Part shown: positions 1 through 6,946 of the stretch, in pieces | Numbering within the stretch: position 1 is the first letter of the stretch | How the letters are laid out: each line of letters begins with the position of its first letter | Assembly: GCA_021847625.1 (NCBI GenBank) | Contig: JAJZQK010000064.1 | Location: 1 to 10,432 of the forward strand | Length of the DNA: 10,432 bases | DNA from: Chloroflexota bacterium | GTDB taxonomy: Bacteria; Chloroflexota; FW602-bin22; JAMCYS01 | Direction: 5' to 3' | Program-made: the position numbers and the translations under genes | The notes under the pieces: generated by a model | Database searches by the model: none | What the model saw: only the letters and a program-made list of their open reading frames with translations | What the model was told of the DNA's origin: nothing

Positions 1-1139
1 GCCGTGGCCTGCTCCTCGGTCAGACCGTCGGGATAGAGGAAGACGCGGTGCTTGACCAGGATCTTGCACAGGTCCTGGGCCTCCCACTGGTCATACATCG
101 AGAAGCCCGGTTCGTAGATCATCTCCAGGATGCCCTGGGGGGTCGGGCGCATCTTCATTATGTCGCCAAACGGCCCGTGGCCCACGCCCTCCTCGCAGCC
201 CGCGGCGATGACGATGGCCCCGCCCGGCTTGGTCACCAGGGCCGCCGCTTTCATGCCCTTCACCGACTGGTAGAGGTCGAGGTCGGCCGGGTAGTAGTTG
301 TTGGTCGTCAGTACCACGTCGAACGGCCGCTCCACCGGCCGCATCGCCGTATTGCGCACGAACTCGATGGCCGCGTCCTGCGCTGCCACGAGGGCGCCGG
401 CGAAGACGCCGGTGATGCGCCGTTGCTTGTTGAGCGTGACGTTGAGGATGAAGGTCGGCTCGGCCATGGCTCCCACCTCGCGCATCTCGGCGAAGATGGG
501 GTTGCCGTCGATTATGCCGTAGTTCGAGTTCGGGCTGCCGATCATCTCGGCGTTGTGCACGTGCATCACGCTGTCGGCCCCGGCCACGCCGGGCAGGATG
601 GCCTTGGCGCCGCCGCTGAAGCCGGCGAACAAATGCGGCTCAACGAAACCGGTGAGGATGCGCACGGAGGCCCTCACGTACTCTCTGTCCACCCAGGCCT
701 CGCCGCCCGAGCTGGTCTGACCCAGATAGACCAGCTGGGACTTGTCGAAGGCCTCGTGGTTGACGACCCGGTAGATGGCGACGACCCCCTCGCCCAACAT
801 ACGCACTAGTTCATCCTTGGTGTTGTGGCGGTGGAGACCCAGGGCGTTGAGTAGGGTAATGTTCTCCTTGGGCACGTGCGCCAGCTCCGCCAGCAGAACC
901 GGCAACATCCGGTCGTTGGGCGTGGGCCGGGTTATGTCGCTGAAGACGATCGCCACCGTGTCGTCGGACTTGACGAGCTCGCGCAGGGGCGGCGAGCCGA
1001 GCGGCCGGCGCAGGACCCCTCGCAGGGCCGCGGCTTCGTCCGGCAAGCCCTCGACGTACTGGGGCTCGACGACGGTGGTGTTCTCGTCGGGCAGGTCGAC
1101 CTCCAACCCCTCGCGGGCGTAGGCCAGGCGCACTCTCAT
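1..1139 (-). CDS. larA: LarA-family nickel-dependent racemase/epimerase (3' end beyond window)
   Basis: 379 codons are visible, with no stop before the left edge, so the C-terminus is missing. The ATG at 1139-1137 follows an AGGAGGG SD site. LarA racemases interconvert the stereoisomers of lactate or other 2-hydroxy acids by hydride transfer through a nickel-pincer nucleotide bound to a lysine. Visible motifs are SDITRPTP (residues 67-74), GLHRHNT (101-107), EPHLFAGFSGGAKAILPG (167-184) and MHVHN (192-196). Against Lactiplantibacillus LarA, R71, H103, H169, K179, H195, Q291 and K294 match R75, H108, H174, K184 (cofactor attachment), H200 (nickel ligand), Q295 and K298, with nearly constant offsets. 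The known maturation genes larB, larC and larE are not in this window. It follows the GIY-YIG gene by 53 bases on the same strand and could share its transcript. The family and likely activity are clear. The substrate is not, because many LarA homologues act on acids other than lactate. Confidence 0.9.
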   Translation of the reverse strand, partial: MRVRLAYAREGLEVDLPDENTTVVEPQYVEGLPDEAAALRGVLRRPLGSPPLRELVKSDDTVAIVFSDITRPTPNDRMLPVLLAELAHVPKENITLLNALGLHRHNTKDELVRMLGEGVVAIYRVVNHEAFDKSQLVYLGQTSSGGEAWVDREYVRASVRILTGFVEPHLFAGFSGGAKAILPGVAGADSVMHVHNAEMIGSPNSNYGIIDGNPIFAEMREVGAMAEPTFILNVTLNKQRRITGVFAGALVAAQDAAIEFVRNTAMRPVERPFDVVLTTNNYYPADLDLYQSVKGMKAAALVTKPGGAIVIAAGCEEGVGHGPFGDIMKMRPTPQGILEMIYEPGFSMYDQWEAQDLCKILVKHRVFLYPDGLTEEQAT

Positions 1140-1192
1140 CGCACCCTCCTGGGTGGGGCTGTCAGAAAGACCTCTCCGCGGGCCGCTTCTTG

Positions 1193-1480
1193 TCAAGCCG
1201 GCTTCTCGGAGCCGGTCTCGGCTAGTACCAACTTCAGCTTGCCGGCGGGAGGCAGACGCTTCATACGGCGCTCTAGCCGTAGGGCATCGCCGTGGGAAGG
1301 GCAAGGCAGTACGCCCACCAGGCTCACGGGTCGGCGGGTGCGCGTGTAACGGGCGCCCCGGCCGGCGTTGTGCTGCGCCAGGCGTCGGTCGGGGTCGGTT
1401 GTGATGCCGGTGTAGTGGGTGCCGTCGGCGCAGGCCAGAACGTAGACCCACCAGTCTCGCGCCGCGCGCTCCTCGATCAA
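1193..1480 (-). CDS. Small GIY-YIG domain protein (YhbQ/UPF0213-like)
   Basis: This is a single-domain GIY-YIG superfamily protein of about 95 residues, a usual size for stand-alone YhbQ-like members. From the chosen start, the [10 protein letters not shown] strand spans residues 11-20 and [16 protein letters not shown] spans 23-38, which includes the YxG half of the signature and the conserved arginines. The helix LERRMKRLP (69-77) carries the metal-binding glutamate E70. The C-terminal segment [10 protein letters not shown] is typical. I chose the TTG at 1480-1478, preceded by AAGGG and GGGAG. The ATG at 1510 (105 aa) overlaps a strong extended -10 element, so it would lie outside a transcript starting near 1502. 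A 121-residue frame also opens at 1558. Family members are presumed DNA structure-specific or repair nucleases, but the cellular role is mostly unproven. It lies divergent to the C_GCxxG_C_C gene and directly upstream of larA. Confidence 0.8.
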   Translation of the reverse strand: MIEERAARDWWVYVLACADGTHYTGITTDPDRRLAQHNAGRGARYTRTRRPVSLVGVLPCPSHGDALRLERRMKRLPPAGKLKLVLAETGSEKPA

Positions 1481-1508
1481 CGCTCCCTGCCCTTCCAGTG
1501 TGGCAGCC

Positions 1509-1517
1509 ATTATAGCA
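1509..1517 (-). promoter_or_regulatory. Extended -10 promoter for the GIY-YIG gene
   Basis: On the minus strand the sequence reads TGCTATAAT, a perfect extended -10 (TGnTATAAT). I see no good -35 box upstream, as expected for this class. Transcription would begin near 1502, about 20 bases before the TTG start at 1480. The same GTGCTATAAT string occurs upstream of sucC. Confidence 0.6.
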
Positions 1518-1539
1518 CCGGCGCAAGGCCGGCCATACC

Positions 1540-1568
1540 TTGACCGGCCCCGCCCCACCGCCTACAAT
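1540..1568 (+). promoter_or_regulatory. Sigma70-type promoter for the C_GCxxG_C_C/SDR unit
   Basis: TTGACC (1540-1545) and TACAAT (1563-1568) are separated by exactly 17 bases, giving a start near 1575. The leader then holds a GC-rich stem: GCCCG (1577-1581) pairs with CGGGC (1597-1601), and CTC (1582-1584) with GAG (1592-1594), with a two-base bulge. The SD site follows at 1610-1615. The promoter closely resembles the one upstream of the thioesterase gene at 9202-9230. Confidence 0.75.
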
Positions 1569-1622
1569 GCCCGACGGCCCGCTCCGCGTTCGAGCGCGGG
1601 CAGAACACCAGGAGGTGACGCT

Positions 1623-2165
1623 TTGCCGGAGAACGAGACCACGCTCTCTCCCGCCAGCCAGGAGAAGGCCCGCCGGGCCGCCGCTCTCGCCTACGAGTTC
1701 GAGCAGAAATACGGGTCGTGCCCGCAGTGCGTTCTGGAAGCGATCAATCAGGCAGTTATGCCGGTGAGCGACGACCTGTTCAAGGCCAGCCACGCGCTGG
1801 CCGGTGGGGGGGTGCTCTACGGAGTCGGCAGCTGTGGCGCCCTAGTCGGCGGCATTCTTGCGCTCGGCAATCGCTTTGGCCGCGACCGGGCCCACTTCGA
1901 CAAAGGCCGCCGTTTGACCTCTTACCAGAAGGCCAAGCGACTCTACGACCGTTTTGTCGCCGAGTACGGCGGGCCCACCTGCGCCACGGTGCAGACCCGC
2001 ACGTTCGGGCGCTCGTTCAACCTCTGGGAGAAGGAAGACCACGACGCCTTCGAGGCGGCCGGCGGCCACGTCGACAAGTGCACGAGGGTGGCGGCCAACG
2101 TGGCGCAGTGGGCGGCGGAGATACTGCTCGAGGATGAGGAGAGAACGCAGGGCCGCAAGCCCTGA
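1623..2165 (+). CDS. C_GCxxG_C_C family redox-active protein
   Basis: The protein is 180 residues. The TTG start is chosen because AGGAGG at 1610-1615 lies 7 bases upstream, and the longer reading frame to 1500 would run through the promoter. It matches the putative redox-active C_GCAxxG_C_C family, which is rich in conserved cysteines. Visible features are C33 and C36 (GSCPQC), the glycine-rich core GVGSCGALVGG (67-77, with C71), C120 (GPTCATVQ) and C153 (HVDKC). A mainly helical C-terminus (154-172) follows. There is no signal peptide or membrane segment, so it is presumably cytoplasmic. The family is often found in anaerobes and is proposed to bind metal or carry out redox chemistry, but no reaction is established to my knowledge. 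It is followed 11 bases later by an SDR gene, suggesting joint expression. The family call is firm and the function unknown. Confidence 0.82.
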   Translation: MPENETTLSPASQEKARRAAALAYEFEQKYGSCPQCVLEAINQAVMPVSDDLFKASHALAGGGVLYGVGSCGALVGGILALGNRFGRDRAHFDKGRRLTSYQKAKRLYDRFVAEYGGPTCATVQTRTFGRSFNLWEKEDHDAFEAAGGHVDKCTRVAANVAQWAAEILLEDEERTQGRKP

Positions 2166-2176
2166 GGGAGAGCGCG

Positions 2177-2941
2177 ATGGCGGACCTCTTTGATTTGAGC
2201 GGGCGAGTGGCTTTCGTCACCGGCGCTGCCCAGGGCCTGGGGCAAGGGGCGGCGGTGGGCTTTGCCCGCTACGGGGCGGACGTAGTCTGCGTCGACCTGG
2301 CGGCCGACGCCTGTGCCGAGACGGTGGCGCGCGTCGAGGCGCTGGGACGCCAGGCAATGGCGGTCGGCTGCAGCGTGACCGACGAGCAAGCGGTGGGGGC
2401 GGCCGTCGCGGCCGCAGTGAGCCGCTTCGGGCAGCTAGACATCGCCTTCAACGCCGCCGGCATCACCAAGCGCGTGGCGTCGACCGACATCGCCCCGGCC
2501 GACTGGCGGCGAGTGATCGAGGTCAACCTGGTCGGCGTCTTTCTTTGTTGCCAGGCGGTGGGGCGTCATATGGTGGCGCGGGGCAGCGGCAGCATAATCA
2601 ACATGGCCTCCGTGGCGGCACTGGGGGCAATGGGTAGGGGCAACACACCCTACACGGCGAGCAAGGCGGGCGTGGCCGGCCTGACGCGCGAACTGGCCAT
2701 CGAGTGGGCGCCCTTCGGCGTGCGGGTCAACGCGCTGGCGCCCATCCAGTTCAGGACGCCGTTCATCACTACTTTGCTGGCCGACGAGGAGCTGACGCGT
2801 CGACTCGTGGCGAAGATACCGCTGGGGCGGATGGGCGAAGTGGAGGACATCGTGGGGCCGGCGGTCTTCCTGGCATCCGACGCCTCGGCCATGATCACCG
2901 GCCACGTGCTGCCGGTGGACGGCGGCTACCTGGCGCAATAA
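2177..2941 (+). CDS. Short-chain dehydrogenase/reductase (SDR), NAD(H)-type
   Basis: This is a 254-residue classical SDR of normal length. Visible features are the Rossmann motif TGAAQGLG (15-22), NAAG (92-95), N117 (EVNLVG), catalytic S145 (NMAS), Y159 and K163 (YTASK), and a C-terminal PVDGGYL (246-252). D40 at the end of the second beta strand favours NAD(H) over NADP(H). Two positions depart from the commonest consensus: the adenine-contacting DVTD is SVTD here (66-69), and the usual PG after the NALAP strand is PI (189-190). It most resembles FabG, gluconate-5-dehydrogenase and similar oxidoreductases, but the substrate cannot be read from the sequence. It starts 11 bases after the C_GCxxG_C_C stop with GAGGGAG as SD, and is followed by palindromes and a terminator. 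The two genes therefore probably form a complete bicistronic unit. Confidence 0.9.
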   Translation: MADLFDLSGRVAFVTGAAQGLGQGAAVGFARYGADVVCVDLAADACAETVARVEALGRQAMAVGCSVTDEQAVGAAVAAAVSRFGQLDIAFNAAGITKRVASTDIAPADWRRVIEVNLVGVFLCCQAVGRHMVARGSGSIINMASVAALGAMGRGNTPYTASKAGVAGLTRELAIEWAPFGVRVNALAPIQFRTPFITTLLADEELTRRLVAKIPLGRMGEVEDIVGPAVFLASDASAMITGHVLPVDGGYLAQ

Positions 2942-2944
2942 CAG

Positions 2945-2998
2945 TCAGCCCAGCCATTCATGGCTGGGCTGAATAGACAGAGCCGGCTCAAGCCGGCT
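2945..2998. repeat. Cluster of perfect palindromes between convergent genes
   Basis: A 13-base arm TCAGCCCAGCCAT (2945-2957) is followed after only TC by its exact reverse complement (2960-2972). Next come two copies of the self-complementary octamer AGCCGGCT (2981-2988 and 2991-2998), two bases apart. Neither is followed by a T-run on the plus strand, so they are not obvious intrinsic terminators in that direction. They may stabilise the 3' ends of the SDR or kor transcripts, or be a REP-like element. Confidence 0.7.
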
Positions 2999-3010
2999 GC
3001 GAGCGTTCTT

Positions 3011-3040
3011 AGCCCCCGTGCGCGGGGGCTTTGTTTGTCT
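3011..3040 (+). terminator. Intrinsic terminator after the SDR gene
   Basis: AGCCCCCG (3011-3018) pairs perfectly with CGGGGGCT (3023-3030) around a TGCG loop. It is followed by the T-rich tail TTGTTTGTCT. On the minus strand the stem is followed by AAGAAC instead, so it should act on plus-strand transcription only. Confidence 0.85.
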
Positions 3041-3071
3041 AGCCGGGCGCCTCGGGGCTGGGCCCACGATC

Positions 3072-3629
3072 CTACTTCTTCCCCGCGCTGGCCAGGGCGC
3101 TCTCGCCCAGGGCAAAGCCCGCCTCCAGGGCCTTGGTGTTCATCTCCTCCGTGCCCTTAGGGGCTCGCGAGAGCACGGCCTGCCGAATGGCGTCGCGCGG
3201 GATGATGCCGGTGACCACGGCGATCACGCCCAGGGCGACGATGCTGGCCACGGGGCGCCCCGTGGCTTCCTTGGCGGTTTCCGTGATCGGCAAGCGCAGC
3301 ACCCGCCGTTCGCTGTGCAGCCGCTCGACGTGCTGCGCGTCGGCGATGATCAAGCCGTCCTTGCGCACGCCGGGCACGTAGCGGTCGGCCGCGTCCTGGC
3401 TGAGCACCAGCAGCAGGTCGGGCTCGCTCACCTTAGGGTAGTCGATGTCGCCCTCGCCCAGGATGACCTCCGAGACGCTGGGGCCACCGCGCGCCTCAGC
3501 TCCGTAGGACTGGCTCTGAACCGCGTTCTTGTTGGCGAAGATAGCGGCTGCCTCGGCCAGGATGAGCCCGGCCAGCTGCAGCCCCTGGCCGCCGACCCCG
3601 GCCAGCCGCACTTCGTAGCGATCGTTCAT
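3072..3629 (-). CDS. korC: 2-oxoacid:ferredoxin oxidoreductase gamma subunit
   Basis: The protein is 185 residues, the usual size for a separate gamma subunit. The N-terminal GVGGQGLQLAG (11-21) is the family signature, and QSYGAEARGGPS (40-51) is the second conserved block. With the alpha, beta and delta subunits it forms a cytoplasmic enzyme that interconverts 2-oxoacid plus CoA with acyl-CoA plus CO2, using ferredoxin as electron carrier. The neighbouring isocitrate dehydrogenase and sucCD genes make 2-oxoglutarate/succinyl-CoA the most likely pair. Its ATG overlaps the korB stop as ATGA (3629-3626), with GGGAGGG upstream, so translation is probably coupled. It is the last gene of the operon. 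I see no clear minus-strand terminator with a U-run beyond its TAG at 3072-3074, but the palindromes further on (2998-2945) may serve that role. Confidence 0.92.
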   Translation of the reverse strand: MNDRYEVRLAGVGGQGLQLAGLILAEAAAIFANKNAVQSQSYGAEARGGPSVSEVILGEGDIDYPKVSEPDLLLVLSQDAADRYVPGVRKDGLIIADAQHVERLHSERRVLRLPITETAKEATGRPVASIVALGVIAVVTGIIPRDAIRQAVLSRAPKGTEEMNTKALEAGFALGESALASAGKK

Positions 3630-4471
3630 CGCTCGGCCCTCCCTGTGAGCTCCTGCGCCCTGGCCACGACCTGGTTGAAATAAACGTCGGTGAACTCGGG
3701 GAGTTCGCGATCGACCAGCACGCCGCGCGTGATCTTGCCCTCGGCGCTCTTGCCCGCGGCGACGGCGGCGACCGAGATGGTGTTATCGCGCTGCCACTTC
3801 AGCATTTCCACCGCAGTGGGCATCATGTTGAGCCGGCCGTAGGCCGTGTGGCACTGGCTGATGACCTCGACGACAGAGAAGCCGCGCTTGACGATGGCCT
3901 GCTCGATCAGCTTTTCGAGCTCCAGGATGTGGTAGACGGTGCCCCGCGCGACGAAGGAAGCGCCTGCGGCATCGGCGATCTTGGCGATATCGAAGGGACG
4001 CTCGATCTGCCCGTAGGTGGCGGTGGTGGCGTAGGCACCCATCGGCGTCGTGGGCGATACCTGACCGCCGGTGAGGCCGTAAATGCCGTTGTTGACCACG
4101 ATGGCCGTCAGGTCGACGTTGCGGCGGGCGGCGTGGATGAAGTGGTTGCCGCCGATGGCCAGAGCGTCGCCGTCTCCCATCACAACCAGCACCTGCATAT
4201 TGGGCTTGGCCAGCTTGATGCCCGTGGCGAAAGCCAAGGCCCGGCCGTGCGTGGTGTGCAGGGTGTTGAAGTCGGCGTAGACCGGCATGCGGCCGGAGCA
4301 GCCGATACCCGAAACCATGGCGACTTCGTCGCGGTCCAACCCTAAATGGCCCACGGCCCGGATGATCGAGCCCAGCACGTTGCCCGCGCCGCAGCCGGCG
4401 CACCAGACGTGAGGGAATTTCTTGTGAGAGCGAAGATACTCGTGTATGGGAGGCAGCGTCTGCATAGTCAA
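3626..4471 (-). CDS. korB: 2-oxoacid:ferredoxin oxidoreductase beta subunit (TPP-binding)
   Basis: This 281-residue catalytic subunit binds thiamine diphosphate and one 4Fe-4S cluster. C24 and C27 (CAGCGAG), C58 (GIGCSG) and C207 (SQCHTAYGR) match the spacing of the four cluster ligands in Sulfolobus OFOR beta (C12, C15, C46, C197). The TPP/Mg motif is GDGD (99-102) followed by NNGIYGLTGGQ (127-137). Two starts are possible. TTG at 4471 lies 10 bases after a GGAGG inside the korA 3' end. ATG at 4465 is 16 bases away and would remove two residues. The SD spacing favours TTG. It begins two bases after the korA stop and overlaps korC by ATGA. Assignment to 2-oxoglutarate rather than pyruvate or branched-chain oxoacids rests mainly on operon context. 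Confidence 0.93.
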   Translation of the reverse strand: MTMQTLPPIHEYLRSHKKFPHVWCAGCGAGNVLGSIIRAVGHLGLDRDEVAMVSGIGCSGRMPVYADFNTLHTTHGRALAFATGIKLAKPNMQVLVVMGDGDALAIGGNHFIHAARRNVDLTAIVVNNGIYGLTGGQVSPTTPMGAYATTATYGQIERPFDIAKIADAAGASFVARGTVYHILELEKLIEQAIVKRGFSVVEVISQCHTAYGRLNMMPTAVEMLKWQRDNTISVAAVAAGKSAEGKITRGVLVDRELPEFTDVYFNQVVARAQELTGRAER

Positions 4472-4473
4472 GG

Positions 4474-5610
4474 TTAGTGGGCCTCCAGCGCCTGCAGAAT
4501 CTGGGTCGGCGTGATCACGGTACCGTCGTAGCGGTGAACGCCGACGACGTCGGCCCGGCCCTTTACCACCCGCTCGACCTCCAGGCGAACCTGGCCACGG
4601 TTCATCTCCGGCACTAGGAAGCGCCGGGCGGTGCGGGTGGCGCGTTCGATCTGCTCCTCTGGGAACGGCCAGAGCGTGAGCAGCTTTAGCAAGCCAACTC
4701 GCCGCCCCTTGGCCCGCGCCTCCTTCATCGCCTGGCGGGCGGCGCGGGCGGTCGAGCCGTAGGCGACGATGACCGTGCGCGCGTCCTCCAGCATCTCGCC
4801 CTGCGTCTGCACGATCTCGTCGACGTTCAGCTCGATCTTGCGAAACAACCGCTCGAACCAGGGATTAATCTCATCCTGGCGCAGGGTAGGGTAGCCGGCC
4901 CGATCGTGGAAGAGCCCGGTGACGTGGTAGCGATAGCCCTCGCCGAAGCTGGCCAGGGGCGGCACGTCGGCGTCGGTCTCCTCGTAGGGGAAGTACCACT
5001 CCGGTGGCACTGCCGGTTGGGGCCTTTCCAGGACGTAGATGTCCTCCGGCGCAGGAATTACCGTGCGCTCGCGCATGTGGGCCACCACCTCGTCCAGCAG
5101 CAAGATCACCGGCGTGCGGTAGCGTTCCGAGAGGTTGAAGGAGCGCACGGTCTGATCGAAGCACTCGCGCACCGTGCTGGCGGTGAGGACGACGATCGGG
5201 TGGTCGCCGTGCGTGCCCCAACGGGCCTGCATCACGTCACCCTGGGCGGGCGCCGTCGGCTGTCCCGTGCTAGGACCGGCCCGCTGGACGTTGACGAGCA
5301 CGCACGGTATCTCCGCCGCCACGGCGAAGCCCAGGTTCTCCTGCATCAGCGAGAAGCCGGGGCCGCTGGTGGCAGTGGCCGCTTTCAGGCCGGCTATCGA
5401 GGCCCCGATCACGGCAGCCAGGCTGCCGATCTCGTCCTCCATCTGGATGAAGACGCCTCCCACCCTGGGGAGGCGTCGGGAGAGAATCTCCGCTATCTCA
5501 GTGGACGGTGTGATCGGATAGCCAGCATAGAAGCGCAGCCCGGCCGCCATCGCGCCCTCGGCCACGGCCTCGCTCCCTTGCATGAACCGCACCGTCGCCG
5601 CTTCTACCAC
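4474..5610 (-). CDS. korA: 2-oxoacid:ferredoxin oxidoreductase alpha subunit
   Basis: The protein is about 378 residues, the normal length for a separate alpha subunit. Visible motifs (chosen-start numbering) are YAGYPITPSTE (28-38), ATATSGPGFSLMQE (79-92) and RAGPSTGQPT (110-119). A second domain follows, with VAYGSTARAARQA and a C-terminal RYDGTVITPTQI. The N-terminal domain contacts TPP and the second resembles the transketolase C-terminal fold. I placed the start at GTG 5610-5608, seven bases after AAGGGGG (5624-5618). The adjacent GTG at 5613 is equally in frame. A longer frame from TTG at 5643 has no SD and adds ten atypical residues. It lies 45 bases after the isocitrate dehydrogenase stop and two bases before korB. 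Context favours 2-oxoglutarate as substrate. Confidence 0.92.
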   Translation of the reverse strand: MVEAATVRFMQGSEAVAEGAMAAGLRFYAGYPITPSTEIAEILSRRLPRVGGVFIQMEDEIGSLAAVIGASIAGLKAATATSGPGFSLMQENLGFAVAAEIPCVLVNVQRAGPSTGQPTAPAQGDVMQARWGTHGDHPIVVLTASTVRECFDQTVRSFNLSERYRTPVILLLDEVVAHMRERTVIPAPEDIYVLERPQPAVPPEWYFPYEETDADVPPLASFGEGYRYHVTGLFHDRAGYPTLRQDEINPWFERLFRKIELNVDEIVQTQGEMLEDARTVIVAYGSTARAARQAMKEARAKGRRVGLLKLLTLWPFPEEQIERATRTARRFLVPEMNRGQVRLEVERVVKGRADVVGVHRYDGTVITPTQILQALEAH

Positions 5611-5655
5611 CACATTACCCCCTTGACGACCGCACCAGCGCAAGACCGACTCGGC

Positions 5656-6663
5656 CTACCCCTTCTCCACCCGATGGACTATGGCCTCGGCCATCTCGCT
5701 GGTTCCTGCTTGGCCGCCGAGGTCGTAGGTGACGTACCTGCCCTCGGCCAGCACCGATTCCAGCGCGCCCCGCACCCTCTGTGCCGCGGCCAGCTCGCCC
5801 AGATGCTCCAGCATCAAAGCCCCGGAGAGGATGATCGCGGTCGGGTCGGCCCGATTCTGGCCCGCGTACTTGGGCGCGCTACCGTGCACCGGCTCGAACA
5901 CCGCCGCCTCGTAGCCGATATTGGCCCCGGGCGCCACGCCCAGCCCGCCCACCAGACCGGCGCAGAGGTCGGACACGATGTCGCCGTACAGGTTCGGCAG
6001 GACCAGCACATCGTACAGCTCCGGTTTCTGCACCAGCTGCATGCACATGTTATCGACTATGCGGTCCTCGAACTCGATCTGCGGGTAGTCGATCGCAACC
6101 TGCCGGCACGACTCCAGAAAGAGCCCGTCGCTGAGTTTCATTATATTCGCCTTGTGCACCGCCGTCACCTTCTGGCGGCCGTGCTTGACAGCGTAATCGA
6201 AGGCGAAGCGGCAGATCCGCTGGGAGGCGACGCGGGTGATTATCTTGATGCTCTCCGCGGCGTCCGGCGTGACCATGTGCTCGACGCCGGCGTAGAGGTC
6301 TTCCGTGTTCTCGCGGACCACCACCAGATCGATGTCGCCGAAGCGGGTCTTCACTCCCTTGTAGGTTCTCGCAGGCCGCAGATTGGCGTACAGGTCGAGT
6401 TCCTTACGCAGGGCTACGTTGACGCTGCGGAAGCCCGTCCCAATCGGAGTGGTAATGGGGCCTTTGAGGGCTACCCGGGTCCGGCGGATGGAGTCCAAAA
6501 CGGCCGGCGGCAGGGGCGTGCCCATTTCGGAGATCGTCTCCTCGCCCGCGCGTTGCACGTCCCAGTCGAACTGCACGCCGGTCGCCTCCAGCACCCGGCG
6601 CGCCGCCGCCGCGATCTCGGGGCCAATGCCGTCGCCGGGTATTAGCGTCACATCGTAGGGCAT
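5656..6663 (-). CDS. icd: Isocitrate dehydrogenase (isocitrate/isopropylmalate dehydrogenase family)
   Basis: The protein is 335 residues from the ATG at 6663, which follows GAGGAGAG. An ATG at 6675 would add MRRE but has a poor SD. It should convert isocitrate and NAD(P)+ to 2-oxoglutarate and CO2, reversibly. Substrate residues match isocitrate enzymes: S80 and N82 (SVNVALR), R86, R96 (LRP), R117 and Y124 ([10 protein letters not shown]), K171 (HKAN), D204, D228 and D232 (YGDIVSD). S80/N82 argue against isopropylmalate dehydrogenase. The cofactor loop HGSAPKYAG carries K265 and Y266, which in E. coli ICDH (K344/Y345) favour NADP. However, the E. coli R395 position is glycine (VTYDLGG) and V351 is alanine, so specificity is uncertain. 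The short length resembles the Thermus/LeuB-like forms. It is embedded in the operon between korD and korA, where its product is the Kor substrate. Confidence 0.88.
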   Translation of the reverse strand: MPYDVTLIPGDGIGPEIAAAARRVLEATGVQFDWDVQRAGEETISEMGTPLPPAVLDSIRRTRVALKGPITTPIGTGFRSVNVALRKELDLYANLRPARTYKGVKTRFGDIDLVVVRENTEDLYAGVEHMVTPDAAESIKIITRVASQRICRFAFDYAVKHGRQKVTAVHKANIMKLSDGLFLESCRQVAIDYPQIEFEDRIVDNMCMQLVQKPELYDVLVLPNLYGDIVSDLCAGLVGGLGVAPGANIGYEAAVFEPVHGSAPKYAGQNRADPTAIILSGALMLEHLGELAAAQRVRGALESVLAEGRYVTYDLGGQAGTSEMAEAIVHRVEKG

Positions 6664-6688
6664 CTCTCTCCTCATTCTCTGTGGTGGT

Positions 6689-6943
6689 CTATCCCCGTTT
6701 CCTGTGGGTTACGTTGATCGCGAAGTCGGGGCAGCGTATCTCGCACATGCCGCAGCTGGAGCAGCGGTCGGCGTCCAACAGGTACGGGCGATCCTCTTTG
6801 CCCATGGCGAGCGCCTTGGTAGGGCAGAACTCGACGCAGATGCCGCAGCCCTTGCACCACTTGGCGAAGACCACGACGGGATCAGCCGTGGGCAGGCGTA
6901 ACGCCTCTCCAACCTCCGATACCTTACCCTTGCCTGCCGGCAT
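6689..6943 (-). CDS. korD: 2-oxoacid:ferredoxin oxidoreductase delta subunit (2x[4Fe-4S] ferredoxin)
   Basis: This 84-residue ferredoxin-like subunit has two complete CxxCxxCxxxCP motifs: C30, C33, C36, C40-P and C61, C64, C67, C71-P. The N-terminal 29 residues lead into [12 protein letters not shown], the usual start of Kor/Vor delta subunits. It passes electrons between the catalytic TPP/Fe-S core and external ferredoxin. Its SD (GGGAGG) is encoded by the last two sense codons of sucD (GGG AGG, before TAG), and the ATG follows three bases after the sucD stop. It is separated from its alpha, beta and gamma partners by the isocitrate dehydrogenase gene, an uncommon arrangement but one that leaves all four subunits in one transcript. 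Confidence 0.92.
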   Translation of the reverse strand: MPAGKGKVSEVGEALRLPTADPVVVFAKWCKGCGICVEFCPTKALAMGKEDRPYLLDADRCSSCGMCEIRCPDFAINVTHRKRG

Positions 6944-6946
6944 AAA

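Noticed and set aside
48..809. Long plus-strand open frame opposite the LarA gene
   Set aside because: The minus strand encodes LarA with its catalytic residues. The plus-frame protein is low in complexity (His/Gly/Ala/Val-rich) and has no SD.
1191..1196. Perfect TTGACA on the minus strand just upstream of larA, a possible -35 box
   Set aside because: No -10-like hexamer is found at 16-18 bases (AGGTCT, GGTCTT). The string includes the TGA stop of the GIY-YIG gene, so coincidence is likely.
4906..6645. A very long plus-strand open frame (579 codons) antisense to korA and icd
   Set aside because: It spans two genes with clear family motifs on the other strand and the intergenic gap between them. 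The translation is Arg/His/Gly/Leu-rich without recognisable domains, as expected for the antisense shadow of GC-rich coding DNA.
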